Below, one piece after another: positions 25,158-35,629 of a DNA stretch of 64,000 nucleotides. The stretch lies in NCBI GenBank assembly GCA_013791955.1, contig VMSW01000007.1, positions 1,426,001 to 1,490,000 of the forward strand, read 5' to 3'. The translations under genes were made by a program, and so were the position numbers. A model generated the notes under the pieces. That model saw nothing but the letters and a program-made list of their open reading frames with translations. It was not told the DNA's origin and ran no database searches. The stretch is from Propionicimonas sp. (GTDB taxonomy: Bacteria; Actinomycetota; Actinomycetes; Propionibacteriales; Propionibacteriaceae). Positions within the stretch are counted from its first letter, which is position 1. Each line of letters starts with the position of its first letter.

Positions 25158-26470
25158 CCAACCGCCCACCGGCGCCGGTAACGCTGGCTCGCGGCGCGTA
25201 TCGGGAGTTCCGTCGAGCTCAGGAGGTGCTGCGAAGCGAATCCGTCGGCGGCATCCTGCTACTGGTCGCCGCGGCGGCGGCGATGCTCGCGGCAAATCTG
25301 GCGCCGGAGTTCTACTTTGGTCTCCGCGACGCCCACTTTGGCACCACGGTAGCCGGTATCGATCTTGACCTCTCCCTTGGGCACTGGGCCGCGGACGGAC
25401 TGCTGGCAGTGTTCTTCTTCCTGGTGGGCCTGGAACTGAAACACGAGTTCGTGGTCGGTGATCTTCGCGACCCCCAAACTGCACTAGTGCCAGTAGTCGC
25501 CGCTGTGGGCGGAGTCGCTGTACCGGCGTTGATCTATCTGGCCCTCACCTTCAACGATGCCCAGGCCAGATCCGGTTGGGCGATTCCCGCTGCCACCGAT
25601 ATTGCCTTCGCCTTGGCCGTGCTGGCCGTGATCGGCTCGCACCTACCAGCTGCCCTGCGGACTTTTCTGCTCACCCTGGCGGTGGCCGACGACCTGATCG
25701 CCATCACGATCATTGCTTTCTTTTACACCCACGATTTGCGCCCGCTCTATCTGCTCGGAGTCGTTGCAGTGCTAGCACTGTTCGCGCTAATCGCCTACCG
25801 CGGACAACGATTCCTGCTCGAGCATGCCTGGGCGCCGTGGGTGTTCCTGGCCCCACTCGGTGTCATTGCCTGGGCCTTGACCCTCGCCTCTGGCATCCAT
25901 GCGACGGTTGCGGGCGTGCTGTTGGCATTCTGCATCCCAGTGCGACCTCCGCGCAGTTCGGGATTGGAGAGCGGTCTGAGCGACGTGCTGGAGCACCGTG
26001 TCCATCCATTCTCGGCCAGCTTCGCTGTCCCAGTGTTCGCCTTCTTCTCCGCCGGGGTCATCGTTGGCGGCTTGGACGGTTTCGTGGCCGCAGTCACCAG
26101 CCCCGTCGGGCTCGGCGTCATCCTCGGTTTGGTGGTCGGCAAGACGATTGGCATCAGCGGTGCCACCTGGCTGGTCACCCGGCTGCGACACGCCAGCCTC
26201 GATCCGGACTTGGCCTGGATCGACGTGGTCGGCTTGTCGATCCTCGGCGGGATCGGCTTCACCGTCTCTCTGCTGGTCTCTGAGTTGAGCTTCGGCCTGG
26301 GCAGCCCGGACGACAACGTCGGCAAGGTGGCCATCCTGACCGCCTCGGTGCTGGCGGCGCTGATTGCCATGGCCGTGCTCGGGTCACGAAATCGGCGTTA
26401 CCGCGAGATCGAAGAGGCCGAAAATCTCGATAGCGATGTCGACGGCGTCCCGGACAAGTTCTCAAGATAG
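25154..26470 (+). CDS. nhaA: Na+/H+ antiporter NhaA
   Basis: 438 residues, about 12 membrane spans. The ion-binding pair Asp-Asp lies in LAVADDLIAITIIAFFYT. FFFLVGLELKHEFVVGDLRD and SGIHATVAGVLLAFCIPV are family signatures. It exports Na+ in exchange for protons and helps pH and salt balance. The charged C-terminal tail of ~35 residues is longer than in E. coli NhaA. The start GTG 25154 overlaps the peptidase stop, so translation is coupled. It meets the amidase gene tail to tail with one base between. Confidence 0.95.
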   Translation: MTNRPPAPVTLARGAYREFRRAQEVLRSESVGGILLLVAAAAAMLAANLAPEFYFGLRDAHFGTTVAGIDLDLSLGHWAADGLLAVFFFLVGLELKHEFVVGDLRDPQTALVPVVAAVGGVAVPALIYLALTFNDAQARSGWAIPAATDIAFALAVLAVIGSHLPAALRTFLLTLAVADDLIAITIIAFFYTHDLRPLYLLGVVAVLALFALIAYRGQRFLLEHAWAPWVFLAPLGVIAWALTLASGIHATVAGVLLAFCIPVRPPRSSGLESGLSDVLEHRVHPFSASFAVPVFAFFSAGVIVGGLDGFVAAVTSPVGLGVILGLVVGKTIGISGATWLVTRLRHASLDPDLAWIDVVGLSILGGIGFTVSLLVSELSFGLGSPDDNVGKVAILTASVLAALIAMAVLGSRNRRYREIEEAENLDSDVDGVPDKFSR

Positions 26471-26471
26471 C

Positions 26472-27923
26472 TCACGGGTTCGAGCGGGTTGGCAACCCGA
26501 CGGGTTCTGCGGCTAGGAACGGGTGTTGCCAGCCGACCGCGTCCTCTAGCTGGGCGGCCAGACTCAGCAGGAGTGCTTCGGCACCAAACCGTCCGGTGAA
26601 CATCACACCGATCGGCAACCAGGCGCCGTCGATCAGCGCGGTGTGCAGCGGCAGCGAGATCGCCGGACGCCCCGAGAGGTTCGCCACACTCGTCCACGGG
26701 GTGAAGCGGGTTTGCGCAGCGAAGTCGGCCGCCGGATCGGCGTCGTTGCGGAGCGCTCCAATTGGTAGTGGTGGCTGCGCCAGCGTTGGGGTGAGGACGG
26801 CATCGAATCCGTCCCACGCTCCGGCTACCTCCAAGCCCAGCCGCTGCAAGGCCGACAACGCGTTGGCGTAGCTAACCCCGCTCACTCGACGACCTCGCTC
26901 GCGCAGCCACCGGGTCAGCGGCCGCAGGGAGCCTTCGGCGCCTGGTGGCAGCGGAATCGTGGCCGCACCCACCGCCCAGATGTCCTCGAACGCCGTCCAC
27001 CGGTCCACGGTGAAGGGCACTGGCGCCTCGACCACGTCGTGGCCGAGGGTTGCGAGGTGTTCGACGGTGCGAGCCACGGCATCGAGGCAGGCCTGGTGTA
27101 CTTCGGCTTCGGCGATCACCGGCGTGGTCAGGACGCCGATTCGCAGATGCCGCGGCGGCGTCCGAGCTGACTCAAGAAAGCCGGGCTGCTGCGGTGGCGC
27201 GTGATAGGTGAGCCCCTGACCTCGCCCGGCCAACACGTCCAGAGACACCGCCGTATCGGCCACCGTCCGGCTCAGCACGCCATCGGTCGTCAGCCCGGGG
27301 CCAGGCTGCCGCAGCCGCCCCGGCCCGATCCGGCCGCGGCTGGCTTTGAGCCCTACCAAGCCGCAACACGACGCCGGAATCCGGATGGAACCGCCACCGT
27401 CAGAGGCGTGCGCGATCGGGGCCATGCCAGTCGCCACCGCCACTGCCGCTCCCCCGCTCGACCCGCCCGCCATCTTGGCGCAGTCCCAGGGCGTCACCGC
27501 CGGCGGCGCTCCTGCTGGCTCGGTGTAGCAGGGCAGGCCAAACTCCGGCGTTGCGGTCTTTCCGGTCGAGATCGTGCCTGCCTCGGCGAGCCAGCCGACA
27601 ATGTCGTCGTCGACATCGGCAACGCTGCCTTTCAGGGCCGCACTGCCAGCCTCGATGCCTACCCCGGCCACCGGCGTCAGATCCTTGATCGGGCAAGGCA
27701 CGCCGCCCAACACCCCCGGGGCCGATCCTGAGGCAACCGCATCATCGATGAACTCGGCCCTTCGGAGGGCCTCAGTGCCGGTAACCCGGGCGAACGCGCC
27801 CAGATCAGCATTGAGCCGCGCGGTTCGGTCGAGGTGGGCCGAGACGACCTCGCCGGCGCTGAACTCGCCAGCAACGATTCCGCCCGCAATATCGGCAGCG
27901 CTTAGCGTCGTCAGCTCAGCCAT
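26472..27923 (-). CDS. Amidase signature family hydrolase
   Basis: 483 residues. The Ser-cisSer-Lys triad is visible: Lys in VPCPIKDLTPVAG, and the serines in KMAGGSSGGAAVAVATGM followed by SDGGGSIRIPASCCGLVGLK. There is no GatB neighbour and the length is typical of stand-alone amidases, so GatA is unlikely. The substrate is unknown. No signal peptide is seen. Confidence 0.92.
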   Translation of the reverse strand: MAELTTLSAADIAGGIVAGEFSAGEVVSAHLDRTARLNADLGAFARVTGTEALRRAEFIDDAVASGSAPGVLGGVPCPIKDLTPVAGVGIEAGSAALKGSVADVDDDIVGWLAEAGTISTGKTATPEFGLPCYTEPAGAPPAVTPWDCAKMAGGSSGGAAVAVATGMAPIAHASDGGGSIRIPASCCGLVGLKASRGRIGPGRLRQPGPGLTTDGVLSRTVADTAVSLDVLAGRGQGLTYHAPPQQPGFLESARTPPRHLRIGVLTTPVIAEAEVHQACLDAVARTVEHLATLGHDVVEAPVPFTVDRWTAFEDIWAVGAATIPLPPGAEGSLRPLTRWLRERGRRVSGVSYANALSALQRLGLEVAGAWDGFDAVLTPTLAQPPLPIGALRNDADPAADFAAQTRFTPWTSVANLSGRPAISLPLHTALIDGAWLPIGVMFTGRFGAEALLLSLAAQLEDAVGWQHPFLAAEPVGLPTRSNP

Positions 27924-27966
27924 GGCCCAAGGGTATCGAGCGGGGCATCGCCAAAGGCAGGCGGGA

Positions 27967-28974
27967 TCAGGCCGAGCGGGTGATTACCGCGTCACAAAGA
28001 GTGGCCAGGGCGTCTTTGGCTGCGCCATCCGGCAGGGGCGCCAAATGAGCGCGGGCAATCTCGGCTCGTTGGCGAATGACCTCGCGCGCCTCGTCCAGCA
28101 CCGGGTGGGCGCGCAGCAAGCCCAGCACCTCGGCCAAATCGGCGTCATCGCTCAGGTCGGCATCCAGCAGCGCGAGCAGCCGAGCATCGGCTGGCGCAGT
28201 CGAAGCCCGCACCAACAGCGTCGGCAGGGTCGGCACGCCGGCCCGCAGGTCGGTACCCGGGGTCTTGCCGGAAGTCTCGGAGGCGATATCGATGATGTCG
28301 TCGCTGAGTTGGAAGACCACCCCGATCTCCTCGCCGTAGGCGGCCAGTGCGGCCAACTCGGCTTCGCCAAGCCCGGCCACCATGCCGCCGAAGGCCGTGG
28401 ACGCCGCGATCAGGGAGCCGGTCTTGTCGGCCACCACCTGCAGGTAGTGAGCCAGCTGGTCCTGACCGGCCTCCGCACCGCAGGTTTCGGCGATTTGGCC
28501 TTGCACTAGGCGAGCGAAAGTGCGTGCTTGGAGGTCGACGTACTCGGTGCCGAGGGTGGCCACGATGGTGGACGCGCGGGCGAATAGAAAGTCGCCCACC
28601 AGGATCGCGACCGTGTTGTCCCAGCGTTGATTGGCGCTCGGCGCACCTCGGCGCACCAGGGCCTCGTCCATTACGTCGTCGTGGTAAAGGCTGGCCACAT
28701 GAGTCAGCTCCATCACGAGGGCAGCCCGCACGATGTCGTCATCACCGGCTTCACCCAACAATGCCGCCAACACCACCAGCAGCGGACGGAAACGCTTCCC
28801 GCCAGCGTTGATGATGTGCTGAGCTGCCTCGGTCACGAAGGCGGTGTCAGCGACAGCAGCCTGCGCCAGCCTTACTTCCACCTGCTCAAGCAGTGCGGTG
28901 ACCCGCTCAGCGAGCGCCTGATCCACCTCGCCAACCAGGTCAGAGGTTCGGTTCGCGCTCACGTCGGTCAGCAT
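27967..28974 (-). CDS. Polyprenyl diphosphate synthase (trans-prenyl chain, menaquinone side chain)
   Basis: 335 residues. Both Asp-rich motifs are present: SLYHDDVMDEALVRRG and FQLSDDIIDIASETSGKTPG. GGKRFRPLLVVLAA binds the allylic substrate. It extends isoprenoid diphosphates to a long trans chain, most likely the tail of menaquinone, because it follows nuoN by four bases and the men genes lie nearby. Chain length (heptaprenyl to nonaprenyl) cannot be read from sequence. Confidence 0.93.
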   Translation of the reverse strand: MLTDVSANRTSDLVGEVDQALAERVTALLEQVEVRLAQAAVADTAFVTEAAQHIINAGGKRFRPLLVVLAALLGEAGDDDIVRAALVMELTHVASLYHDDVMDEALVRRGAPSANQRWDNTVAILVGDFLFARASTIVATLGTEYVDLQARTFARLVQGQIAETCGAEAGQDQLAHYLQVVADKTGSLIAASTAFGGMVAGLGEAELAALAAYGEEIGVVFQLSDDIIDIASETSGKTPGTDLRAGVPTLPTLLVRASTAPADARLLALLDADLSDDADLAEVLGLLRAHPVLDEAREVIRQRAEIARAHLAPLPDGAAKDALATLCDAVITRSA

Positions 28975-28978
28975 ATCC

Positions 28979-30535
28979 TCAGCGGAGGAAGATGCTGGCC
29001 GCGGTCACCACGTCCATCACCGGACCGGGGAAGATGCCCAGGTAGATCGAAGCGATAGCCCCAACACCGACCGGCACCAGCGTTACCAGCCCGGCCTTGC
29101 CGACGCTCACGCCCTCGGCCGGTGCGGCAAAGAACATCGAGACGATCACCTTCAGGTAGACGTAGGCAGCGATCAGGCTGGCAATCACGCCGGCCACGAC
29201 CAGCCAGGAATAGCCGCCCTGCCAGGCCGCGGTGAACACCTCCCACTTACCAATGAAGCCACCGGTCAACGGAATACCAGCAAAGCTCAACATCACAATG
29301 GCGAAGGCAGCGGCGATCACCGGGTTCTTCTGGCCCAATCCGGCCCAGCTGGTGATGTCGTTTGCCTCCCCGGCGGCGTCACGCACCATCGTCACCACGG
29401 CGAAAGCTGCCACCGTGGCGAAGCCGTAGGCCAACAGGTAGAAGATGATCGACGCCACGCTTGAGGTGTAGTTCGAGGTGGTGGCCACGGTCGCACCGAC
29501 CACTGCCACCAGGATGAAGCCGGCGTGTGAGACCGAGCTGTAGGCGAGCAGGCGCTTGATGTCGGTCTGGGTCAAGGCGAGCACGACACCAACAATCATG
29601 GTGACCAAAGCCACCGCCGCCAGCAATGGCTGCCAACTCCATCGATCAGCCCCGAGCGCCACGAAGAAGAACCGGGCGGTCGCGCCAACCGCGGCCAGCT
29701 TGGTAGTGATCGCCATGAAGCCGGTAACCGGGGTAGGTGCCCCGACATAGACATCGGGCACCCAGTTGTGGAATGGCACCGCGCCGATCTTGAACAGCAG
29801 GCCAACCGCCATCAACGCTGCTCCGGTCAGCAGTAGGCCATGGCCGTAGGTGGGCGTGAACACGGCAGCGTCAATGGCCTTGTAGTCAAATGAGCCGGCA
29901 TAGCCGTAGATCAGCGCCATGCCGAACAGGAAGAACGCCGAAGACATGGAGCCGAGCAGGAAGTACTTCAACGCGGCTTCCTGACTGAGCAAGCGCCGCC
30001 GCCTAGCCATCCCGCTGAGCAGGTAGAGCGGCAGCGACATGACTTCGAGAGCCACAAAGGCGGTGATCAGGTCGGTGGCCGAGGCGAAGACCATCATGCC
30101 CGACAGCGAGAACAACGCCAGCGGGAAGACTTCGGTGTGCTCATGACGAGCCGCCGAGGAGTCGGTCTCGGAAACGCTGCCTGGGATCGAGGCGGCCGAG
30201 GCGGCGAAAGCGCTCACCCCGTTGTCGAGCTTGCGCTCGGCGAACAGCAGGATCGAGAGTAGGCCGAACACCAGCAGCGCGCCCCAGATCAGGTAGGTCG
30301 GCCGGTCGAGTGCGACCGCCCCCTCCGCCAGGATGCCTACGCTCTCGTTGGCGTAGTTCACCGCTAGGAGGCCGAGGGCGGCCAGCAGACCGAGCACAAC
30401 CAGGCTGACCTGGAGGACGAAGCGGTAGGCCCGAGGCGCGACTGCTTCGACGACGACGCCAAAACAGGCAACCAGTAGGACAGTCAGCACCGGGGCCAGT
30501 TGCAGCCACTCGAAGGTGGGAGTAGCGATGTTCAC
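28979..30535 (-). CDS. nuoN: NADH-quinone oxidoreductase subunit N
   Basis: 518 residues from GTG 30535 (VNIATPTFEWLQ), overlapping the nuoM stop as GTGA; longer upstream starts add out-of-family residues. It is an antiporter-like membrane subunit of complex I that helps pump protons. Seen are FVALEVMSLPLYLLSGMARR, KYFLLGSMSSAFFLFGMALI and the key lysine region LLFKIGAVPFHNWVPDVY. It has about 14 membrane spans and is the last nuo gene. Confidence 0.96.
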   Translation of the reverse strand: MNIATPTFEWLQLAPVLTVLLVACFGVVVEAVAPRAYRFVLQVSLVVLGLLAALGLLAVNYANESVGILAEGAVALDRPTYLIWGALLVFGLLSILLFAERKLDNGVSAFAASAASIPGSVSETDSSAARHEHTEVFPLALFSLSGMMVFASATDLITAFVALEVMSLPLYLLSGMARRRRLLSQEAALKYFLLGSMSSAFFLFGMALIYGYAGSFDYKAIDAAVFTPTYGHGLLLTGAALMAVGLLFKIGAVPFHNWVPDVYVGAPTPVTGFMAITTKLAAVGATARFFFVALGADRWSWQPLLAAVALVTMIVGVVLALTQTDIKRLLAYSSVSHAGFILVAVVGATVATTSNYTSSVASIIFYLLAYGFATVAAFAVVTMVRDAAGEANDITSWAGLGQKNPVIAAAFAIVMLSFAGIPLTGGFIGKWEVFTAAWQGGYSWLVVAGVIASLIAAYVYLKVIVSMFFAAPAEGVSVGKAGLVTLVPVGVGAIASIYLGIFPGPVMDVVTAASIFLR

Positions 30536-32043
30536 TTGCCTTCCTCTCCAAGCGGAGCCACCGGGTCGGTCACGCCGACATGGCTCATCGTCTGCTGCGT
30601 CGTCGGCTCGATCACCTTCAGGGCCAGCCCCGGGACAAACCCGAGGATCAGGATCACTACGATCAGCGGGGCTGCGACCCACTTCTCACGAGGCCCGGCA
30701 TCAGCGGTGAAGTACTTCGCCGTAGCCTCGGTGACCGGTCCGGTCATGGTGCGCTGGTACATCAGCAGGATGTAGACCGCAGCCAATACCGTGCCCAGCG
30801 CGGCAACCGCACCAACCCACGGCTGCCGCGACCAGGCGCCAGCCATCACCATGAACTCCGACACGAAGCTGGACAAGCCGGGCAAGGCCAGCCCAGACAG
30901 ACCAGCAAACAGCAGGAAGCCGGCCAGTACCGGGGCAACCTTCTCGACCCCGCCAAAGTCGGCGACCTTGGACGAACCACGCCTGGCGATCAGCATGCCG
31001 ACTACCAGGAACAAGGCGGCAGTAGAGAAGCCGTGGTTGACCATGTAGAAGATCGACCCGGAGATGCCTGCGCTGGTGAAGGTGTAGATGCCGAGCACCA
31101 TGAAGCCGAAGTGGCTCACTGAGGTGTAGGCAACCAGCCGCAGCATGTCGGAACTGCCGATGGCCGCGATCGCGCCGTAGATGATGCTGATCAGCGCCAG
31201 CACCACCATGGCTGGTGCCACCCACTGGCTGGCCTCGGGGAACAGCCCAAGGCAAAATTTGATCATCCCGAAGGTGCCGATCTTGTCCAGGATGCCCACT
31301 AGGAGCACCGAGGTGCCCGGAGTCGCCTGCTCGGTCGCAGTCGGCAGCCAGGTGTGTACCGGCACCATCGGCGCCTTCACAATGAAGGCGACCAGGAAGC
31401 CCAGCATCAACCAGCGGCCAACGTCGGTTGGCAATGCCATCCCAGCCAGATCACCGAGCAGATAGCTCGGCGTGCCCAGCACCCGGATGGAGTAAACGTA
31501 AAGGCCGATCACACTGATCAGCATCACTAGCCCGCCAGCCAGGCTGAACAGCAGGAACTTCACTGCGGCCTGAGCCCGCTGCGCCCCACCGAAGCCACCG
31601 ATCAGGAAGTACATCGGGATCAGCGTCGCCTCAAAGAAGAGGTAGAACAGCAGCACATCGGCGGCCAGGAAGGTGTAGAGCGAGAGGCTCTCCAGCAGCA
31701 GCACCAGCGCGACGAACGCCTGCGGCGTCCAGCGTCCGACACTGTCGAGCTTCCATTCAGCCAACAGCACCACCGGGGTGAGCGCGACGGTAAGCAGCAC
31801 CATCACCAAACCCATGCCGTCGACATTCAGCGCCCACCAGGTGCCAAAGTTCGGCATCCAGGCGACCTTTTCGGCCAGCGAAGCGCCACCGGTATACAAC
31901 ACAGCGACACCGATGCCTGCCGCTGCGGTGAGCAGCGCGAAGAACATACCCAAATAGCGGGCCAGCTCCTTGATCGGCAGCAGGAGTGCACCTGCGCCAA
32001 CCAAGGGAACCAGACCGAGGAGGGTGAGCCAAGGGACTGTCAT
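30532..32043 (-). CDS. nuoM: NADH-quinone oxidoreductase subunit M
   Basis: 503 residues, an antiporter-like proton-pumping subunit. The conserved glutamate is in YLFFEATLIPMYFLIGGFGG. The TM7-8 lysine region is FIVKAPMVPVHTWLPTA. KFLLFSLAGGLVMLISVIGL is typical. It lies 14 bp after nuoL and overlaps nuoN. About 14 membrane helices are expected for the family. Confidence 0.97.
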   Translation of the reverse strand: MTVPWLTLLGLVPLVGAGALLLPIKELARYLGMFFALLTAAAGIGVAVLYTGGASLAEKVAWMPNFGTWWALNVDGMGLVMVLLTVALTPVVLLAEWKLDSVGRWTPQAFVALVLLLESLSLYTFLAADVLLFYLFFEATLIPMYFLIGGFGGAQRAQAAVKFLLFSLAGGLVMLISVIGLYVYSIRVLGTPSYLLGDLAGMALPTDVGRWLMLGFLVAFIVKAPMVPVHTWLPTATEQATPGTSVLLVGILDKIGTFGMIKFCLGLFPEASQWVAPAMVVLALISIIYGAIAAIGSSDMLRLVAYTSVSHFGFMVLGIYTFTSAGISGSIFYMVNHGFSTAALFLVVGMLIARRGSSKVADFGGVEKVAPVLAGFLLFAGLSGLALPGLSSFVSEFMVMAGAWSRQPWVGAVAALGTVLAAVYILLMYQRTMTGPVTEATAKYFTADAGPREKWVAAPLIVVILILGFVPGLALKVIEPTTQQTMSHVGVTDPVAPLGEEGK

Positions 32044-32057
32044 CTAGAACTCCTCCC

Positions 32058-33956
32058 TCAGCCCAGCTGACTGAGAATCATGACTACACCAACCGCGACC
32101 ACGCCGATGGCCATCGTCAAAGCGTAGGTTCGAACCTGACCGTTTTGGAGCTTGCGCACCTGGGTGGAGATACCCGCGAACGCGGTGGCCAGGCCACCAA
32201 AGCCACCGTCAAGGACCTTGTGGTCGGCGACCACTACACCGCGAGCAGCCAGCATGGTGGGTTGAACCACCAGGACGTCGTTCACAGTGTCCCCGAACAG
32301 GTCGTTTCGACCCATCACGGTGAAGAAATTGCCTGAAGCCGGAGCCGCATCCGGCACTGGCTTGGCCCCGAACACGAACCAAGAGATCGCCACGCCAGCC
32401 GCGACCACAGCCATGGTTAGCCATCCGACCAAAGTCGGCACCAGGGTCAGTTCGTGCGGATGCCCACCGGTCGCCGGTTCGAGCCACTCCTGGATCCAGA
32501 AGTTCATCAACGCGCCACCAATGATGCTGAAGAATCCGAGGATGATCAGCGGGATCGTCATCGTCTTCGGTGATTCGTGTGGATGGACGCCTTCGCGCCA
32601 GCGCTTCTCGCCGAAGAAGGTCATCAGCATCAACCGCGTCATGTAGAAGGCGGTAATGCCAGCGCCCAACAGCGCTGCCACCCCGGCCCAGGCGCTGTGC
32701 CCGAAGGCGGCCTCAATGATGTGATCCTTGGAGAAGTAGCCAGCGAAGAACGGGAAGCCGATGATCGCCAGGTAGCCCATCGCGAAGGTCAGGAAGGTCA
32801 CTCGCATCACCTTGGCCAAGGCGCCGTAATGGCGCATGTCGACGTCGTCGTTCATGGCATGCATCACCGAACCGGCGCCAAGGAACATGTTGGCCTTGAA
32901 GAAGCCGTGGGTGAGCAGGTGGAAGATCGCGAAGGCGTAACCGGCCGGCCCAATGCCAGCGGCCAACATCATGTAGCCGATCTGGCTCATCGTGGATCCA
33001 GCAAGCACCTTCTTGATGTCGTCCTTGCTGGTGCCGATCCAGGCACCGAACAGCAGCGTCACCGCACCGACAATCACTACTGCGGTGGAGGCCACTTCCG
33101 ACATCTGGAAGATCTCGTGGCTGCGCACGACCAGGTAGACACCAGCGGTCACCATGGTGGCGGCGTGGATGAGGGCCGAAACCGGGGTCGGGCCCTCCAT
33201 CGCGTCCAACAGCCAACCTTGTAGCGGAACCTGCGCCGACTTGCCGACGGCACCCAGCAACAGGAACAACCCGATCGCGGTGGCCCAGCCGGGGCTGAGC
33301 TTGGACGCGGCGGCGTTCACGGCTTCGAAGGAGGAACTGCCGATCAGGGCCAGCATGCTCATCACGGCCATGGACAGGCCAAGGTCACCGACGCGGTTCA
33401 TCACGAAGGCCTTCTTGGCCGCAGCCGCGGCCGACGGTTTGTGCTGCCAGAACCCGATCAGCAGGTAGGAGGCCAAACCAACCCCCTCCCAGCCCACGAA
33501 CAGCACCAGGTAATCATTGGCCAGGACCAGCAGCAGCATGGCGGCCACGAAGAGGTTCAGGTAGGCGAAGAAGCGGCGACGACGGTCGTCGTGGGCCATG
33601 TAGCCGACCGAGTAGAGGTGGATCAAGCTGCCCACTCCGGTGATCAGCATCGCGAACAGGATCGAGAGCTGATCGATCTGCAGGCCGGCCGACACCGTCC
33701 AGGAGCCCGTTTGGATCCAGTCGAACAGCGGCAGCGACACCGCTCGGTGTTCCGGATCGGCGCCCAGCATCTCGATGAACATCCAGAAGGCGAGCACGAA
33801 GCTGGCCGAGGATGCCGCGACTGCCAGCCAATGGCCGCCCCGGTCGAAGAACTTGCCGCTGACCAGCAGCAACCCGGCCACCAGTGCGGGCAGGGCGATC
33901 ATCAGCCACGCGACCTGGAAGACCCCGGTCGCGGCGATGGTTTCGAGAGTGATCAT
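32058..33956 (-). CDS. nuoL: NADH-quinone oxidoreductase subunit L
   Basis: 632 residues, the most distal proton-pumping subunit, with the long lateral C-terminal helix of the family. Signatures are FVGWEGVGLASYLLIGFW, LLLGAVGKSAQVPLQGWL (lysine) and AMEGPTPVSALIHAATMVTA. HLLTHGFFKANMFLGAGSVM covers TM10-11. It follows nuoK by 13 bp. Confidence 0.97.
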   Translation of the reverse strand: MITLETIAATGVFQVAWLMIALPALVAGLLLVSGKFFDRGGHWLAVAASSASFVLAFWMFIEMLGADPEHRAVSLPLFDWIQTGSWTVSAGLQIDQLSILFAMLITGVGSLIHLYSVGYMAHDDRRRRFFAYLNLFVAAMLLLVLANDYLVLFVGWEGVGLASYLLIGFWQHKPSAAAAAKKAFVMNRVGDLGLSMAVMSMLALIGSSSFEAVNAAASKLSPGWATAIGLFLLLGAVGKSAQVPLQGWLLDAMEGPTPVSALIHAATMVTAGVYLVVRSHEIFQMSEVASTAVVIVGAVTLLFGAWIGTSKDDIKKVLAGSTMSQIGYMMLAAGIGPAGYAFAIFHLLTHGFFKANMFLGAGSVMHAMNDDVDMRHYGALAKVMRVTFLTFAMGYLAIIGFPFFAGYFSKDHIIEAAFGHSAWAGVAALLGAGITAFYMTRLMLMTFFGEKRWREGVHPHESPKTMTIPLIILGFFSIIGGALMNFWIQEWLEPATGGHPHELTLVPTLVGWLTMAVVAAGVAISWFVFGAKPVPDAAPASGNFFTVMGRNDLFGDTVNDVLVVQPTMLAARGVVVADHKVLDGGFGGLATAFAGISTQVRKLQNGQVRTYALTMAIGVVAVGVVMILSQLG

Positions 33957-33969
33957 TCGCTCTTACCCC

Positions 33970-34269
33970 TCACAGCTTCAGCAGGCTAGCCGCGTCCATC
34001 GACGTGGAGCGCCGGGTGCGGTAGATGACGATGATGATGCTCAGGCCGATTACGACCTCGGCCGCAGCCACCACCATCACGAAGAAGGTGGCCACTTGCC
34101 CGTCCAGGCCGCCGCGGGCCAAGGAGAAGGCGACCATCGCGAGGTTAGCCGCATTGAGCATCAACTCGATGGACATGAAGGCGACCAGCGCGTTGCGACG
34201 CACCATGACGCCGACCGTGCCAAGCGTGAACAGGATCGCAGCCAGGATCAGGTAATAGTCGGGACTCAT
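33970..34269 (-). CDS. nuoK: NADH-quinone oxidoreductase subunit K
   Basis: 99 residues with three membrane helices. The conserved membrane glutamates are in [19 protein letters not shown] and [19 protein letters not shown], which take part in proton transfer. Length is standard (about 100). Its start overlaps the nuoJ stop by four bases (ATGA). Confidence 0.97.
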   Translation of the reverse strand: MSPDYYLILAAILFTLGTVGVMVRRNALVAFMSIELMLNAANLAMVAFSLARGGLDGQVATFFVMVVAAAEVVIGLSIIIVIYRTRRSTSMDAASLLKL

Positions 34270-35069
34270 TCGTCCTCCTCGCCAATGGTGGAATCGACTG
34301 ATTCGAAGACTTGCGCCGTTGCCCGACTCAGCGCCGGCGCATCGACGATCACCCCGCGGGCCGCCAACGTCTCCGACACTGAATGCTCGCTCACCGTGCC
34401 GTCAGGCAATAGGCCCGGGGTGGCAATCGAGTTGTGTCTTGCCAGCACGCCGGAGTTGGGCAATGAACCCGGATGGGCGCCCTCTTCGGCGTAAGCCCGC
34501 AGCCGCTCCTGCGACAGTTCCTTCTGGGTGGGGCGAGAATGAACCCGCGACCGCTGCCCGAGCACCATGGCGCCGACCGCTGCGGTGATCAGCAGCGCCG
34601 AGGTCAGCTCGAAGGCGAACACGTAGCGGTTGAAGATCAGCGCCGAGAGGCCCTCAATGTTGCCGCCATACTGCGCATTCGCCTGCTCCAGACCGACGGG
34701 CGCCACCCCGGTCAGGGCGCCCCCGATACCGAAGATGATCAGGCCGAGGATGCCGATCCCAGCCAGCGTTGCGGCCACCCGCTGCCCGCGCAGGGTTTCC
34801 ACCAGCGAATCGGGGGTGTCGACGCCGACCAGCATCAGCACGAACAGGAACAGCATCATGATCGCGCCGGTGTAGACGATGATCTGGACGAAGGTGAGGA
34901 ACATCGCATCCAGCGATGCGTACAGCACGGCGATGTTGATCATGGTCAGGGCCATGCTCAAGGCGGCGTAGACGGCCTTGCGGAAGGCGATCAGCCCGAT
35001 GCCACCCAGGACGGCCAGCGGACCAGCGATCCAGAAGGTGATCTCAGCGCCGGTGATCAGCGGAATCAT
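34266..35069 (-). CDS. nuoJ: NADH-quinone oxidoreductase subunit J
   Basis: 267 residues. The first ~165 form five membrane helices with the family motif [20 protein letters not shown]. The remaining ~100 residues are a hydrophilic tail rich in Ser, Glu and Ala, longer than the E. coli subunit (184 residues) but typical of actinobacteria. It overlaps nuoI and nuoK by four bases each. Confidence 0.95.
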   Translation of the reverse strand: MIPLITGAEITFWIAGPLAVLGGIGLIAFRKAVYAALSMALTMINIAVLYASLDAMFLTFVQIIVYTGAIMMLFLFVLMLVGVDTPDSLVETLRGQRVAATLAGIGILGLIIFGIGGALTGVAPVGLEQANAQYGGNIEGLSALIFNRYVFAFELTSALLITAAVGAMVLGQRSRVHSRPTQKELSQERLRAYAEEGAHPGSLPNSGVLARHNSIATPGLLPDGTVSEHSVSETLAARGVIVDAPALSRATAQVFESVDSTIGEEDE

Positions 35070-35629
35070 CGCTTGCCTCCAGCCTCGTTGCCCGTTACCG
35101 GGGTGCGGTTGTCCGGCTTGCCCGTGGCGGGCAGACCGAGGAAGTAGGTCGTCTCATCTGGCCCGAGTCGCCGCGGATGCGGTGGCTCCTCCATACCCGG
35201 AAGCAGCGGCGCAAGCAACCGATCCTTGGTGTAGATCATGTCCTCGCGGGTGAAATCGGCCAGCTTGAAATCATTGGTCATCGTCAACGCCCGCGTTGGG
35301 CAGGCTTCGATGCACAAGCCACACAGAATGCAGCGCAGATAGTTGATCTGGTAGACCCGGCCGTACCGCTCACCGGGCGAGAAACGCTCATCCTCGGTGT
35401 TGTCGGCACCCTCGACATAGATCGCATCCGCCGGGCAGGCCCAGGCGCAAAGTTCGCAGCCGACGCACTTCTCCAAGCCATCAGGCCAGCGGTTCAGCTG
35501 GTGGCGGCCATGAAAGCGGGGCGCGGTGATTTTCTCCTTGCCCTTCTCTGGGTAACCCTGGGTGAAGGTCTTGCGGAACATCGTCCGGAAGGTGACTCCG
35601 AACCCGGCCCACGGGTCGAAGATGCCCAT
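35066..35629 (-). CDS. nuoI: NADH-quinone oxidoreductase subunit I
   Basis: 187 residues carrying two [4Fe-4S] clusters (N6a and N6b): [18 protein letters not shown] and [18 protein letters not shown]. It passes electrons to NuoB. The ATG directly abuts the nuoH stop. A basic C-terminal tail ends the protein. Confidence 0.97.
   Translation of the reverse strand: MGIFDPWAGFGVTFRTMFRKTFTQGYPEKGKEKITAPRFHGRHQLNRWPDGLEKCVGCELCAWACPADAIYVEGADNTEDERFSPGERYGRVYQINYLRCILCGLCIEACPTRALTMTNDFKLADFTREDMIYTKDRLLAPLLPGMEEPPHPRRLGPDETTYFLGLPATGKPDNRTPVTGNEAGGKR

Noticed and set aside
26472-27923. GatA subunit of the amidotransferase
   Set aside because: The amidase triad is shared, but gatB and gatC are absent nearby and the sequence around the catalytic region looks like stand-alone amidases.
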